A stretch of 64,000 nt of DNA from NCBI GenBank assembly GCA_050084985.1, contig JBITNC010000001.1, positions 196,788,001-196,852,000 on the forward strand. Direction: 5' to 3'. Origin of the DNA: Nageia nagi (Eukaryota; Pinophyta). Each line of letters opens with the position of its first letter. Position 1 is the stretch's first letter. The notes beneath the pieces are model-generated. The model was not told the origin of the DNA. It saw nothing but the letters and a program-made list of their open reading frames with translations, and ran no database searches. This document shows positions 32,945 to 42,900 of the stretch, one piece after another. The position numbers and the translations under genes were made by a program.

Positions 32945-34162
32945 ATGGATCAGCTTAAGTTATTCTTGCGTAGTCTTTCAAAAAGGGATTTGGATGAATT
33001 ATTGGTAGAAATCAGACATGATGATCCGGAGGGATCCGGAGGAATGCAACATAACGCTGAGGGTGACAACAGTAATGTTCAGGCTACAATGGAAGGTATG
33101 CAGAGGCAGATAGATAGATTGACAAGGAGATCAGCTCCGCCTAACGAGTCTTTCGAATTCGGTAGTCCTTTATGTGATGACATTCGTAGGCATATGCCAC
33201 CAGCCGATTACAAAAAGCCAAAATTCAGTAAGTTCAATGGTGGAGGAGATCCAAGGAGACATATACAAGGATTTAAGGATGAATGTGAACTCACAATTGG
33301 TACAGACCAAAGATTGTAGGCTAAATTCTTCCCCCAGAGCTTGGAAGGAGATGCACGAGAATGGCTTTATGGCTTACCTGAAGGGTCCATTACATCATTT
33401 GCAGAATTCAGTGATTTGTTTCTGGAGCAATATAAGCATAACATCAAGAAGGAGGTTATGCTATCAGATTTATGTGCTATTAAACAGGACAGTGATGAGC
33501 AACTGGATAAATTCGTTGTAAGGTTTAAAAAGACATGGCAGCAGGTAAAGACCAAGTTAACAGAAAAAGAGGTAAATAACATTTTTAAAGAAGCTGTTAT
33601 ATTGCCCCTACAATCATATGTTATTGATTATACACATCTCACATTTTCCGATATGACGTATAAATTGTTAGAGAAAGAAAAAGTCCTTGTGAAGCTAGGG
33701 CTTGTAAAGTATGGTAACAATGAAAAGGCAAAAGCAAAGGATAAGAGACCACAATCGCCAAAGAAAGAGAAAGCTGTCCATGTAGCTGAAAAGACAAGTG
33801 AGACAAAGGGAAAGAAATATGTGAGATTTCCTATACCTCCAAGACATATCCTAAAAGACCTTGTGGAAAAGGGGTTATTACAACTTTTACCAAAGCGTGA
33901 AGAGGATCCTACAGCAGAAAAACCTCATTGGTATAAGGAAGACAGGTATTGTGAATATCATCAGGCTAAAGGTCATGCCACTAATGGATGTGGGAACCTT
34001 AGAGATAGAATACAGAAGCTCATAGAAGATGGATTCTATGTATGTCCAGAAAAAGTTAAAGATACAGGAGAAGAACAGCATATCAATATGATCTTTCTTG
34101 AATATGCTTGCAAGGTTGACACCGGGGGAAGCACCAGGCCCTCCGGGGGTGTCATTTGGTAG
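32945..34162 (+). pseudogene. Tat-lineage Gag with one premature stop
   Basis: The frame opens at ATG 32945 (MDQLKLFLRSLSKRDLDELL) and stays in the same frame to 34162, except for a TAG at 33317-33319, where CAG (Gln) would fit the context. Residues about 75-270 contain the retrotransposon Gag core (WLYGLPEGSI, FLEQY). A zinc knuckle of C-x2-H-x4-H-x4-C type (CEYHQAKGHATNGC) is at about 33949-33990, followed by IQKLIEDGFY, as in Tat/Ogre/Retand Gags. Coding stops just before an A-run (about 34172-34187), where pol would normally follow. A single base change, or read-through, could explain the stop. Confidence 0.8.
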
Positions 34163-34270
34163 ATCGAAATATATAAAAAAAAAAAAAAAAGAGAGAGGAA
34201 CACGCAGTTGGTTCAGGTCATTAACGGACGTCATGGTCAAGAGATTGGGAAGATTTATGACGTTATAACA

Positions 34271-34313
34271 GGAGCGTCGACGTATTTCATGATAATAGGG
34301 CCGTCGACGGTCC
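34271..34313. promoter_or_regulatory. Two palindromic sites downstream of gag and PMD gene
   Basis: GGAGCGTCGACGTATT (34271-34286) and GGGCCGTCGACGGTCC (34298-34313) are variants of the element B palindrome, 27 bp apart, with TCGA in the centre. They lie between the 3' ends of the converging gag and PMD genes. Confidence 0.6.
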
Positions 34314-34475
34314 TCTTTTAGTAGATAAACAGAGAAAAGCAAAAGATTCCAAGTACATTTAAGGTCAGGATTTCAGGTCATATCGTTGGCGTTCGTTCTC
34401 AAGAATCACGGAACATCAAGGTCACGCATCACAAGTACATGTACAAAGAACAAATCAGGTACCAAAGTTTATGTT

Positions 34476-36789
34476 TTATATATCATGATCAAAATGTTTT
34501 TGTTTACAATGCAAACTGAATGAGATTACATAGAGTGATTTAAAATCTCCTACTAGACCCCCACCCCCTACACTAGAGCTAGTAGCCCTGCTAGAGGTGC
34601 CACCCCCGCACCGTGCCCTGTATTTCTTTGCGCGGGCCTTCTTCTCACCGATCTGTCTCTCGGCCTGGTGAAGCTGCTCGTAGAGGACCTTGATTTCTTT
34701 GTTGGTCACCTGTAAGTCCTGATAGATACCAGCATAATCTCCTCCTCTGAACCGTAGACAGCCCTGTGTAGCTCTCTGATCTCCTCATCCTTCTGATCGA
34801 TTTGGCTACGCAGCCTAGCAATCTCAACCTCAGGATCTATGACATAGCATTAACATATCATGTTAGTTCCTTGCGTATTATGAAAAATAGAAAGTCAAAG
34901 CAAAGTAAAAGAGAAAGTAGTTTACCATCATCATCTTCATCATAGTCTTCATCCTCCCAGTCTGATTCTGTCTCATATTCAGGTTCATATTCATCCTGGT
35001 CCGGATCAGTCTCCTCATTGTCGTCATGCCCTGCATCTAGAGATGTGTCACGAGCGTATGAAGAGCTACTCTCCCCTCCCCATCCTCCCATGGTGAAGGG
35101 AGTGTCCCACCCGGTCTCTGTGTCTCTTGGGTCCTCATCCTCCCATGCATCGTCACCCATGTCAGTATCGTGAATGCCTATGTGGTGAGGGCGGCGTGTC
35201 CTCCACCAGTCTAGATAGTCCTCTGTATGATCAGGTCCATCTATGTCATCATCGACATCATAGTCAGAGTCCTCGCTGGGGGACTCCCAGTCTGGATCCC
35301 AGTCCGACACTGGCTCGTAATCCTCCGGGAGGTGTCTGCTACGGTAGTAGCGCACCACTATCCTGCAGTCATTCGGTATACCCTGTTGGAGGCCGAATTG
35401 TCGGAGTACCCGTTCTGGCCTGTACGGCTCCACTAAAGCCCTATGTGCCTGTAGGTAGGTAGGGTGTCTCACCCATGTCATCTCCTCTAGGTCTTCCTCC
35501 CACTCTGGTACACCTCCCGATAAGGACGCCAGTAGATCTACACCTCCTATAGTAAGTCAAGTCGCACATGTCATCCCTCTAGGTCTATGTTAGGGAAGTC
35601 TGGTACCTCGGTCATCGCCCACCGTTGCCAGGTGGGGGCATCATCCGGCTGGTCTAGGGGCAGTATAGTCGGTCTAGAAATAGTGATGTGTTCATAGGCC
35701 CACACCTGCAGGATCATAGAGTGAGCCACCTGTCTCCCCTTTCTCTCCACCTCTGCAAAGCCGTGGAGATCATGATAAAGTTGTGCTAGTATTGCGGGGC
35801 ACCATGCATATCGCTATCTGTGTATAACCATGTCCTAAATAATAGGAATCATACCCACTGGGAAGGTCTCACTACTCTTGTCTGGATAGACAATAGCATC
35901 TAGAAGGCAGGCAATGAGGAGCCTCATCCGCAGGTCACCCCGTGCTGGAGGATCCTCTGGCACATGTCGCACTAGGGACACACCTCTCTTCCTGTGATTT
36001 ACTTCGTCTGATCCTGTCAACCATGTAGCCCATACCTCTTCCTGTCCCAAACTCGGAACAGGAATCATCTTCACTAGTTTCCCCCTGATAGGAAGTCTAG
36101 TGATCCTGTAGATATCCTCTAAGGTCACTGTAATCTCACCGGTGGGAAGGTGAAAGGTGTTGGAATTCGGATCCCACCTCTCCATCAAAGTTGTAAGCAT
36201 GTTGCGGTCATGAAACACATATTCAGCAAATGCAAGGTGGCTGAATGAAATATCCTCTAGAATACTCCGGGCTGCGTCAGTTTGGGGCCACTGTTGGGCA
36301 GTGGTGAAGGAGGCACTCTTACCGGATGGACGCATAAGGTATGCACGGCTCTGCAAGAAAAGAAGGATGAAAGGCAAGTCAGTATCAAGATGTGAAATGC
36401 AAATAGCAAAAAATAGTACAGGAAAATGAGGACCGCCCACAGTCTACTACAGGTAAGAAGGACCGCCCACGGTCCAAACTAGGGTAGAAAGGACCACCAG
36501 CGGTCCTGTTTTCGTGAAAAAGGGTAATAAAATTCGGGGTGCAGGTTCGTACAGGTGAGCATAAGGTAGCCATGGCACTGGAAGTTCGAAAAGCAGACTA
36601 AAAAGAGAAAAATGCAGAGCTAGGGTATGCAACAGTAAAACCCTAGGGGCAATTCAGAAAAGCTGGTGTACAAAGAAACAAAAACATAGCATGAAAAGGG
36701 TAGAAGAGGTAGAGTACCTGATGACCAGCAGGAGAATCAGCCACCAAGGTAGCTCTGTGTCCCTCTCGGTGTGTGATCGGTAGGGCCAT
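34476..36789 (-). pseudogene. Antisense plant mobile domain (PMD) gene in element B
   Basis: Exon 1 is 36789-36718 (ATG, 24 codons, MALPITHREGH start). A GT-AG intron spans 36717-36351, and exon 2 continues in phase from 36350. The second exon contains the PMD signature: ERWDPNSNTFHLPTGEITVT, LEDIYRITRLPIRGK, then LLIACLLDAIVYPD. In-frame TAG codons occur at about 35835 and 35815, after which the same frame resumes (LAQLYHDLHGFAEV, SMILQVWAYEHI). A frame change near 35550 leads to a long frame (35481-34858) with PYRPERVLRQFGLQQGIP and a very acidic Asp/Glu tail. A second probable intron starts at about 34925, and a coiled-coil tail (EIARLRSQIDQKDEEI, LYEQLHQAERQIGEKK) ends near 34500. PMD proteins (MAIN/MAIL family) act in gene silencing and development, and related copies are common in plant transposons. 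Whether this copy is translated is doubtful. Confidence 0.8.
36430..36506. promoter_or_regulatory. Triplet of palindromic sites in PMD intron 1
   Basis: GGACCGCCCACAGTCT (36430), GGACCGCCCACGGTCC (36460) and GGACCACCAGCGGTCC (36491) are spaced 30 and 31 bp, the same spacing as in the LTR triplets. They lie wholly inside the PMD gene's first intron. Confidence 0.75.
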
Positions 36790-37084
36790 AGTGTGCAGCA
36801 CAGCAATACAGGAAGAATTATTTAGCGATAGTGACAAAAGCACCAGCTAAACCTCTCTAAATCAGTCTCTTGAGCCTTGGGATGCTCTCAGCTATGAAAA
36901 TGACAAGGTGATCAAATGAGGAAGGGTGGGGCCCCTTTTATAGAAAGGTTAGGGCACACACTTCAAGACTAATTTCGATTTGAGCATTTGGCATGCGTGG
37001 ACGAGCAATCAGGCATCAATTTGGAATCCAGAGGTGATTCGTAGGGACGTGATTTTCATGGTTTTTGATGAATCTTCAAGAAAA

Positions 37085-37152
37085 GGACCGCCCACGGCCT
37101 TAGTGAAGACCGTCGACGTTCTAAGTCAGTAGGAAAGGACCGCCTGCGTTCC
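37085..37152. promoter_or_regulatory. Triplet of palindromic sites upstream of PMD gene
   Basis: GGACCGCCCACGGCCT (37085), AGACCGTCGACGTTCT (37107) and GGACCGCCTGCGTTCC (37137) start 22 and 30 bp apart, about 300-360 bp upstream of the PMD start codon. Right half-sites are more diverged than left ones. Confidence 0.7.
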
Positions 37153-37375
37153 TTTATCTAGAAAATCAGTTTATTGAGTATCATGAGTGCATCATAGATG
37201 TTTGACGAATGATATATCCAGGAGAATATTGCCTTGAAGTTTCATGTTTGCAGATCTGAATTATCAGCTTATCTAAGTATCATGTGTGCGTCATAGGTGT
37301 TTGACGAATGATGTATCCAGGAGAATATTGCTTTGAGTTTTCGTGTTTGCAGACCCGAGTGATTAGATTATCATG
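37153..37375. repeat. Direct duplication before the tandem array
   Basis: Two copies of about 105 bp lie at roughly 37173-37270 and 37276-37365 (TATCATG-GTGCATCATAG-TGTTTGACGAATGAT...). They share GTATCCAGGAGAATATTG with small differences. They lead directly into the longer array. Confidence 0.6.
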
Positions 37376-38430
37376 CTTATGAGTGGAGTCCCAGCTCCCA
37401 TAGTCAGCTCATCATGTGCTTATGAGTGGAGTCCAGCTCCCATAGTCAGCTTATCATGTGCCTATGAGTGGAGTTCAGCTCCCATAGTCAGCTTATCATG
37501 TGTTTATGAGAGGAGTCCAGCTCCCATTATCAGCTTATCATGCTTCTTGGTGGAGTGTCAGCTCCATCAGTTTATCACTTGTTTTGTGGAGTTCGGTTCT
37601 TATGTGACTGCAGCCAGTGTGAAGGCTCAGTTGTATGGAACTTAGCTCTCCCCATTAGCTTATCATTGTTTTGCGGAGTTCGGTTCTTATGCAACTTGGT
37701 GTGAAGGCTCAGTTGTGTGGAACTTAGCTCTCACATATTAGCTTATCACTTGTTTTGCGGAGTTCGGTTCTTATGTGACTGCAACCAGTGTGAAGGCTCA
37801 GTTGTATGGAACTTAGCTCTCCCCATCAGCTTATCATTGTTTTGTGGAGTTCAGTTCTTATGCAACTTGGTGCGAAGGCTCAGTTATGTGGAACTTAGCT
37901 CTCACATATCAGCTTATCATTGTTTTGCAGAGTTCGGTTCTTATGTGACTGCAGCCAGTGTGAAGGCTCAGTTGTATGGAACTTAGCTCTCCCCATCAGC
38001 TTATCATTGTTTTGCAGAGTTCGGTTCTTATGCAACTTGGTGCGAAGGCTCAGTTGTGTGGAACTTAGCTCTCACATATCAGCTTATCATTATTTTGCGA
38101 AGTTTGGTTCTTATGTGACTGCAGCCAGTGTGAAGGCTCAGTTGTATGGAACTTAACTCTCCCATCAGCTTATCATTGTTTTGCGGAGTTCGGTTCTTGT
38201 GCAACTGCAGTACACCTCTTGGTGCGAAGGCCGAGTGTGCGGAACTTAGCTCTCCCTTGTGTATGGTTATGGTTATCTTGTGTTGTCATGTGTTATCATG
38301 TCTTGTCTTGTGAGTTGATCATGTGTGTTATCATGTCTTGTCTTGTGAGTTGATTATGTGTGTTATCATGTCTTGTCTTGTGAGTTGATCATGTGTGTTA
38401 TCATGTCTTGTCTTGTGAGGTGTCATGTAT
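37376..38430 (+). repeat. Higher-order tandem array of element B
   Basis: There are three blocks. (1) About five 42-43-bp units (CTTATGAGTGGAGTCCAGCTCC type) at 37376-37585. (2) An alternating pair of units of about 88 and 81 bp, both starting TTGTTTTGCGGAGTTCGGTTC, giving a 169-bp higher-order period (for example 37669, 37838, 38007) over 37569-38245. (3) Four 35-bp units (TGTTATCATGTCTTGTCTTG) at 38291-38430. CAGCTTATCAT links blocks 1 and 2. Open frames across it are by-products. A tandem array before the 3' LTR is typical of Tat/Retand-type elements. Confidence 0.85.
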
Positions 38431-38829
38431 GTTGTCATGTTTTGTCTTGCGAAATGGTCTTGTCAAGTTGTCGTCCGGCCGGCATGTGTGGTTAAGTCGT
38501 TTGTCCTGTCATTGTTATGTGTGTTGTCAAGCATGTTGTCTTGGGTCATCAGCATTGCAGCAAGATTATCAGATTATCAGACATATCAAGCTATCACCTT
38601 CTACAGCAAAACGCAAGGGGCAAGCATGCCCAAGGTAATATCAAAAGGGAGTTTTCTCAACCTATATCTAGTATTAATGAGCTTTATCATGATATTGTTT
38701 AAGTTCAGAATGGTGAATGTTTATCATTGCTTATTAAAATTGTGTGCTATGATAGTGAGTTTTTACTTTGAATGCAAAATCTCAAGTCACCTCATGTTTC
38801 TTTCGATTTCACATCCAAAGTGGGGCATC
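38431..38829 (+). other. 3' untranslated part and polypurine tract of element B
   Basis: No domain is seen in the overlapping frames. The final stretch CATCCAAAGTGGGGCATC abuts the TGTTAACA start of the 3' LTR and is the likely plus-strand primer. Confidence 0.6.
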
Positions 38830-39660
38830 TGTTAACACATAAAAATGATTTTATGCTTTTAAATCAATGAATTAATGAAATATGCTTGGCCTAACTATAC
38901 GTCTTGAGTGAATTAAAGTGATAATATCAATGTTTGGCTTGAATATGGATATTGCACGGTTTATCTTGAATATTGCATGAATTATCTTATTTATTGATGT
39001 ATTTATCTTAAATATTGTGAATTAACCTTATTTATGTAGATGCACGCCGACCTATGGGCGGTATTATTTATTATCTATATAAATAAGGGATCTAATAGTA
39101 AGTCCACAACACAAGGATACACATGATCCCGCGTATGGTCTTGTAAGTGGCTATCCCTTAAGGTATCTCTTGGTACCGCCTACAAGGTTGTGGTTTGTGT
39201 GCTTCCTTACGCGAGCTCTCCTGACATCTACGATCAATTCTGATATTATATTGCCATCTGAGATATCTATACTGAAGATCTGGACCTAATCGAGAGGTCA
39301 AAGCTATCAAAATAAGGCCGTTGGTGCTTCTTTGTGAACGGAAGAACACCGCTGGTGCTCTAATACTACTGACACGGACCGCCCGCGGTCCTCTTTTCGC
39401 ATCCTTGCAGGTCACGACGTTGTGGAAAAGGCAGCTTATCATCACATCACCAATATCTACGTCTTTCGTTGTCAGGTACGTTCCGTGAGGTTAGTACATA
39501 AATCACAGTCTTGGTTGGTACATTTACACTTCTGAATTGCTATATGTTGTTTACTGTTATCTAGAATAAATTGCTATCCGTAGCTAGAATACAGATAATA
39601 TTGAGTTTGTAGATAGTTGCTTATTTACTTATTTGCACTCTCAATTTTTATTTGTAAACA
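38830..39660 (+). repeat. 3' LTR of element B
   Basis: It pairs with 32021-32854. Compared with the 5' copy, most differences are C/T or G/A changes, several at CG or CNG sites, including two in the palindrome triplet (39315-39391). A 3-bp deletion lies near 39445. Confidence 0.93.
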
Positions 39661-39665
39661 AGCAG

Positions 39666-40888
39666 TATGAAGAAGTATTGGAAAAGGTATGCAACATATT
39701 TTTGGCCAAGGAAAGCATTTATGATGAAGTCACTAATATTTGGCATGGTTTGGAAGTAATATGGGAGGTAATAATTGGTTGTGATATTACTGCTGTAGAT
39801 TTCATTTTTAGTCACTATTTTCTTGAGATATTTGCTAGTTATTTTTCATTCATGCATGGCACAATGATGGAAAATATTGAAAGCACGAGGTTAGATGAGT
39901 GTAATGCATTTATAATTGTTGGAAAGAGCAAACTAGACTTGTTACACTCTTATTCTAGCCACTTTTCCAAGAGCCCAACCATCATTATTGATGATTTATT
40001 GATGCTCCTACATAATGCAACTTTGAGGGATGGAGAATCACTCAGTTTGCCTACATTTTGGGAGTACAAACACCATGTTTTTACTATTATAAGAAAATCA
40101 AACTTGTTATGTATTCATGATGGACTTGGTGATGAAGAAGCAATATGGACTTTTACCACTTTTAGAGGTATGACTTGCTTTCATCATTCCTTTGATTTGG
40201 GTTTGAAGGTTACTATTTCAATTTTGTCTAGTTTGAGAGATGCAATTTCAGCCTTTGGAAGCTTGGGTTATATTTGTTTTGGGCATAAACATAATTTGAA
40301 GAATAAGTCTCAGATTTTTATATGCACACTCAGTTTAGTTTTGAAATAGTAGTATGAAAGGACATGTAAGGAGGCATGTGGGTTGTTTTTGGTAAAGAAA
40401 ATTGCTTTAGATGAAGTCTTCAATATCCTCCATTGCTTGATACATGAGTTATTGGACTTCATATGTGACTTTGAAGATAGTAACAACATGACTACTGTAA
40501 TTCCATTATCTAGTTCTTATTTCATTGACACATTCGCTACTACTACTGATTTTATCATTTTTATGCATAGTACAACTATGGAAAACAATGCAAGAATGAT
40601 TTTAGATAATTTTAGGAGGTTTCAGTAGTCTTCATTCACTGATGTATTGAAGAAATCAAACATGTTTCATATTCAATTTTGGCTAGCCTGCATTAAATCA
40701 GACTTACCTTCACTCAGTTTTGAGGTATATGGAGGCTTGGAATAGATTTAGGATAATTTTGGTAAAGTTCTCTTTGGTAAAATTATTTGGGATCCTAGTA
40801 TCATAGATTATTTAAATTTGTTTCAACTAAGTAGGGTAGAGTTGGTGTTGGGATTGCTTGAGGACAAGCAATTTGAGAAGGATGGACT
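39666..40888 (+). other. Right half of element A interior, unidentified
   Basis: An open frame runs from the insertion junction to 40349 (about 230 codons of real sequence, since the first codons of that ORF come from element B's LTR), and another at 40383-40628 may continue it. The products have no motif I recognise. The 3' end carries TTGCTTGAGGACAAGCAA and a purine tract as in the intact chromovirus, so A's terminal signals are gypsy-type. Confidence 0.4.
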
Positions 40889-41791
40889 TGTAATGACCCT
40901 ATTTTTGAGAATATCTTGTATTTGGGATTTTCCACAAATATCTTCTTCTAAAAGTTATATATGGTCATTACACCTTCATAATTGGATAGATCATCTCATG
41001 GCATTTGTTTTAAGTGGTCACATGAATCCTTTTGGAAAAGAAATGGAGTTATGGCTACTTGAAGTTCACCAGTGGGACTAGTTTTACATATCGCAGCCAC
41101 ACATGAAAATCCACTTAACTTAGTGGATTTCTACTTAAAAGTACAATGTTGGATTATAATAAGCTTTTATGTTATTATAATGTTATTTTAAGTACTTTTA
41201 TTTGTAATAAAGCCAATCAATGGTTTATATTAGCTTAGAGAGATCAATGCAAGATTAGGGTTGGAGTGTATATAAGGAGATGCAACTCTCCATTTAGGGC
41301 ATATTATTGATATTGATATTGTAATGATTCCTTGTGATTCTCATCTCCATAGTGCATGGGTGATGATCCCTAGCATGGATTGAAGCTTTATAACTAACAA
41401 GTGATGGCCCTTGTTGTTGTATTGCCCTAGGGTGATGCTCTTCTAGACCCTAATATTCAGAAAATACAAAAAGAGTTTCTAGCATTTGTGGTAGTTTCAG
41501 CTTTCAGTTTGGTGTGTTGTTCTAGTTTAGATTTGATAAGTCAACCTCCCTAAGGTAATCACCCATCTTTTGAGGTCACTTTTTAGATATTTCTAAGGAA
41601 TTTTGCATTTGTTCCAACCTAAGAAACCCATCGTCCATTTGTACTGGTTTGGCATATCTAAATAAATACATTTGGCTAGCCTCTCCTCATATTTGGTGTT
41701 ATTTTCTGTATTATTTCAGTATTTTATTATTTATGTAATTTATTTTTGTAATTTCAAATTAGGGTTTTTGCATAACAAAAGGAACATTACA
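40889..41791 (+). repeat. 3' LTR of element A
   Basis: It begins TGTAATGACCC after GGATGGACT and ends GGAACATTACA. It aligns with 28188-29089 end to end. Confidence 0.88.
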
Positions 41792-41796
41792 GATTC

Positions 41797-42448
41797 ACAC
41801 TATCATAATGTTTGCTGGTTAACAAGCAATGTTTCACCAGACCCTTAATTATTTTGTGAACTAGATGTGCTATATGTAGACTTTTCAAAAACCCCATTGT
41901 CTTGTCTCCCTCTATTGTGTTGCAATTTGCTTTCGCCTTGAAGGTTAAAAGGAGACATGGATGATAGAGAGTTCTTATGGATATGCTGATCATCATGTTT
42001 GATATCTTGCAAATTCCAAGCAAAATCATTTCTAGCTAATAAAAATGCAGGATGTTAAACTACTTGGCTATCCATTAATGCTCCAATCTTTGAACCAATA
42101 TATGCCTTTCCTATACCACCTTCTACAAGAGGAATCTCTATTGTAGGTAGCGAAGGAACACTATGTGGGCAATTTTCTTCAGTTATATATCTTAGATAAG
42201 TATCATTTGCTAATGCAAACTATTTTATGTCAAAAAGATAAAGATGAATAAGTAGAACATCCTCCCATCCAAACCATCCATAGGTTGAGGACTAATTTGT
42301 TCCCAACATCCAATGCGATAAATGTCATTATCTATTTTTGAAACAATAAAATTCCAATTGTAATTGACATCAAGCTCTATTGGTAATGTCTTCAAAAAAT
42401 CATTTTTTTGTGGTAACCAAGTGTATTATTTCTTTCTACTTAAATGAA
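41797..42448 (-). other. Host-like fragment, not identified
   Basis: The minus strand has interrupted open stretches with good protein character: IELDVNYNWNFIVSKIDNDI and YRIGCWEQISPQPMDGLDG near 42390-42270, then PSLPTIEIPLVEGG near 42160-42120, and the 80-codon frame 42029-41787. I do not recognise the source. It follows the PLAA-like piece on the same strand. Confidence 0.4.
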
Positions 42449-42900
42449 TCAGATTTTTATTAAGTTGTTCATAGAGATTTCTTCATAGCCTAATTGGGAA
42501 TCTGTATTTCCATCTCTCCATAGCTTTGTAGAATGATCTTCACTTCCAAATGCTACCATCTCCCATAATGTCTCCTCAGAAAGTGCCCATAAATTTATAG
42601 ATCCATCATGAGAAGCAACAAGAATTCCCAAATCTGGCATCATTGCCAATCCACATACAATTTATCTAGATAGAAGCTTTAAAATTACTTGTATAGGAGC
42701 CTTATGTGCTTGCTAGGATTCAATAACCTATCCATTCCTCCAACTTTTCACAGTGCAATCAATTGAAGAAGAAAAATGTCACCCTGGATATCTAAAGTAA
42801 TACATGTAACTTGTAACTGATCTATTGGGATGCTTTTCTTTCCTATGGAGACACTAAAAGTCGCACGCAAGACTTAGGAGCTCCCAACCAACATAGTTGG
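42449..42900 (-). pseudogene. Fragment of PLAA-like WD40 gene
   Basis: Minus-strand text follows the WD40 propeller of phospholipase A2-activating protein (the DOA1/PLAA family, ubiquitin binding with p97/CDC48): LQVTCITLDIQGDIF, IDCTVKSWRNG, QAHKAPIQVILKL, PDLGILVASHDGSINLWALS, EETLWEM, then GSEDHSTKLWRDG. Stops and frame changes interrupt it, and blade segments are missing between the pieces (after KLLS and after EMVA), as if exons were lost. The C-terminal PFU and PUL domains are not seen. Confidence 0.7.

Larger units (their letters stand above)
32021..39660 (+). mobile_element. Element B: non-autonomous Tat-like gypsy element with antisense PMD gene
   Basis: A 7640-bp unit with LTRs 32021-32854 and 38830-39660 (TGTTAACA...TAAACA), flanked by perfect TSD AGCAG (32016-32020 and 39661-39665). 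A PBS-like TGGTGAACCCGACGTG starts at 32857 (tRNA not assigned), and a purine-rich AAAGTGGGGCATC precedes the 3' LTR. The plus strand has a Tat-type gag and no protease, RT, RNase H or integrase. The minus strand has a PMD gene. A tandem array fills 37376-38430. The LTRs differ at roughly a dozen sites plus a 3-bp indel, so insertion is younger than A. Tat-lineage elements are known to carry extra, often antisense, ORFs and tandem repeats. Confidence 0.92.
28188..41791 (+). mobile_element. Element A: old LTR retrotransposon split by element B
   Basis: LTRs at 28188-29089 and 40889-41791 start TGTAATGA and end in CA. The PBS TGGTATCAGAGCT follows at 29093, and a purine-rich tract precedes the 3' LTR at about 40873-40888. 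Flanks GATGC (28183-28187) and GATTC (41792-41796) differ by one base, a decayed TSD. The LTRs differ at many sites, more than those of element B, which fits B having inserted later. Removing B leaves about 6 kb with a gag-like start but no recognisable protease, RT or integrase, so A was non-autonomous or has decayed beyond recognition. Confidence 0.85.

Noticed and set aside
34858-35481. Acidic 207-codon minus-strand ORF as an independent gene
   Set aside because: Its start continues the PMD reading from 35.5-36.4 kb, and its last codons read into a likely intron, so it is part of the PMD gene.
39633-40349. 238-codon ORF starting with MHSQFLFVNK as a gene
   Set aside because: The first codons come from the end of element B's LTR; the ORF crosses the insertion junction. 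Only the part after 39666 belongs to element A.
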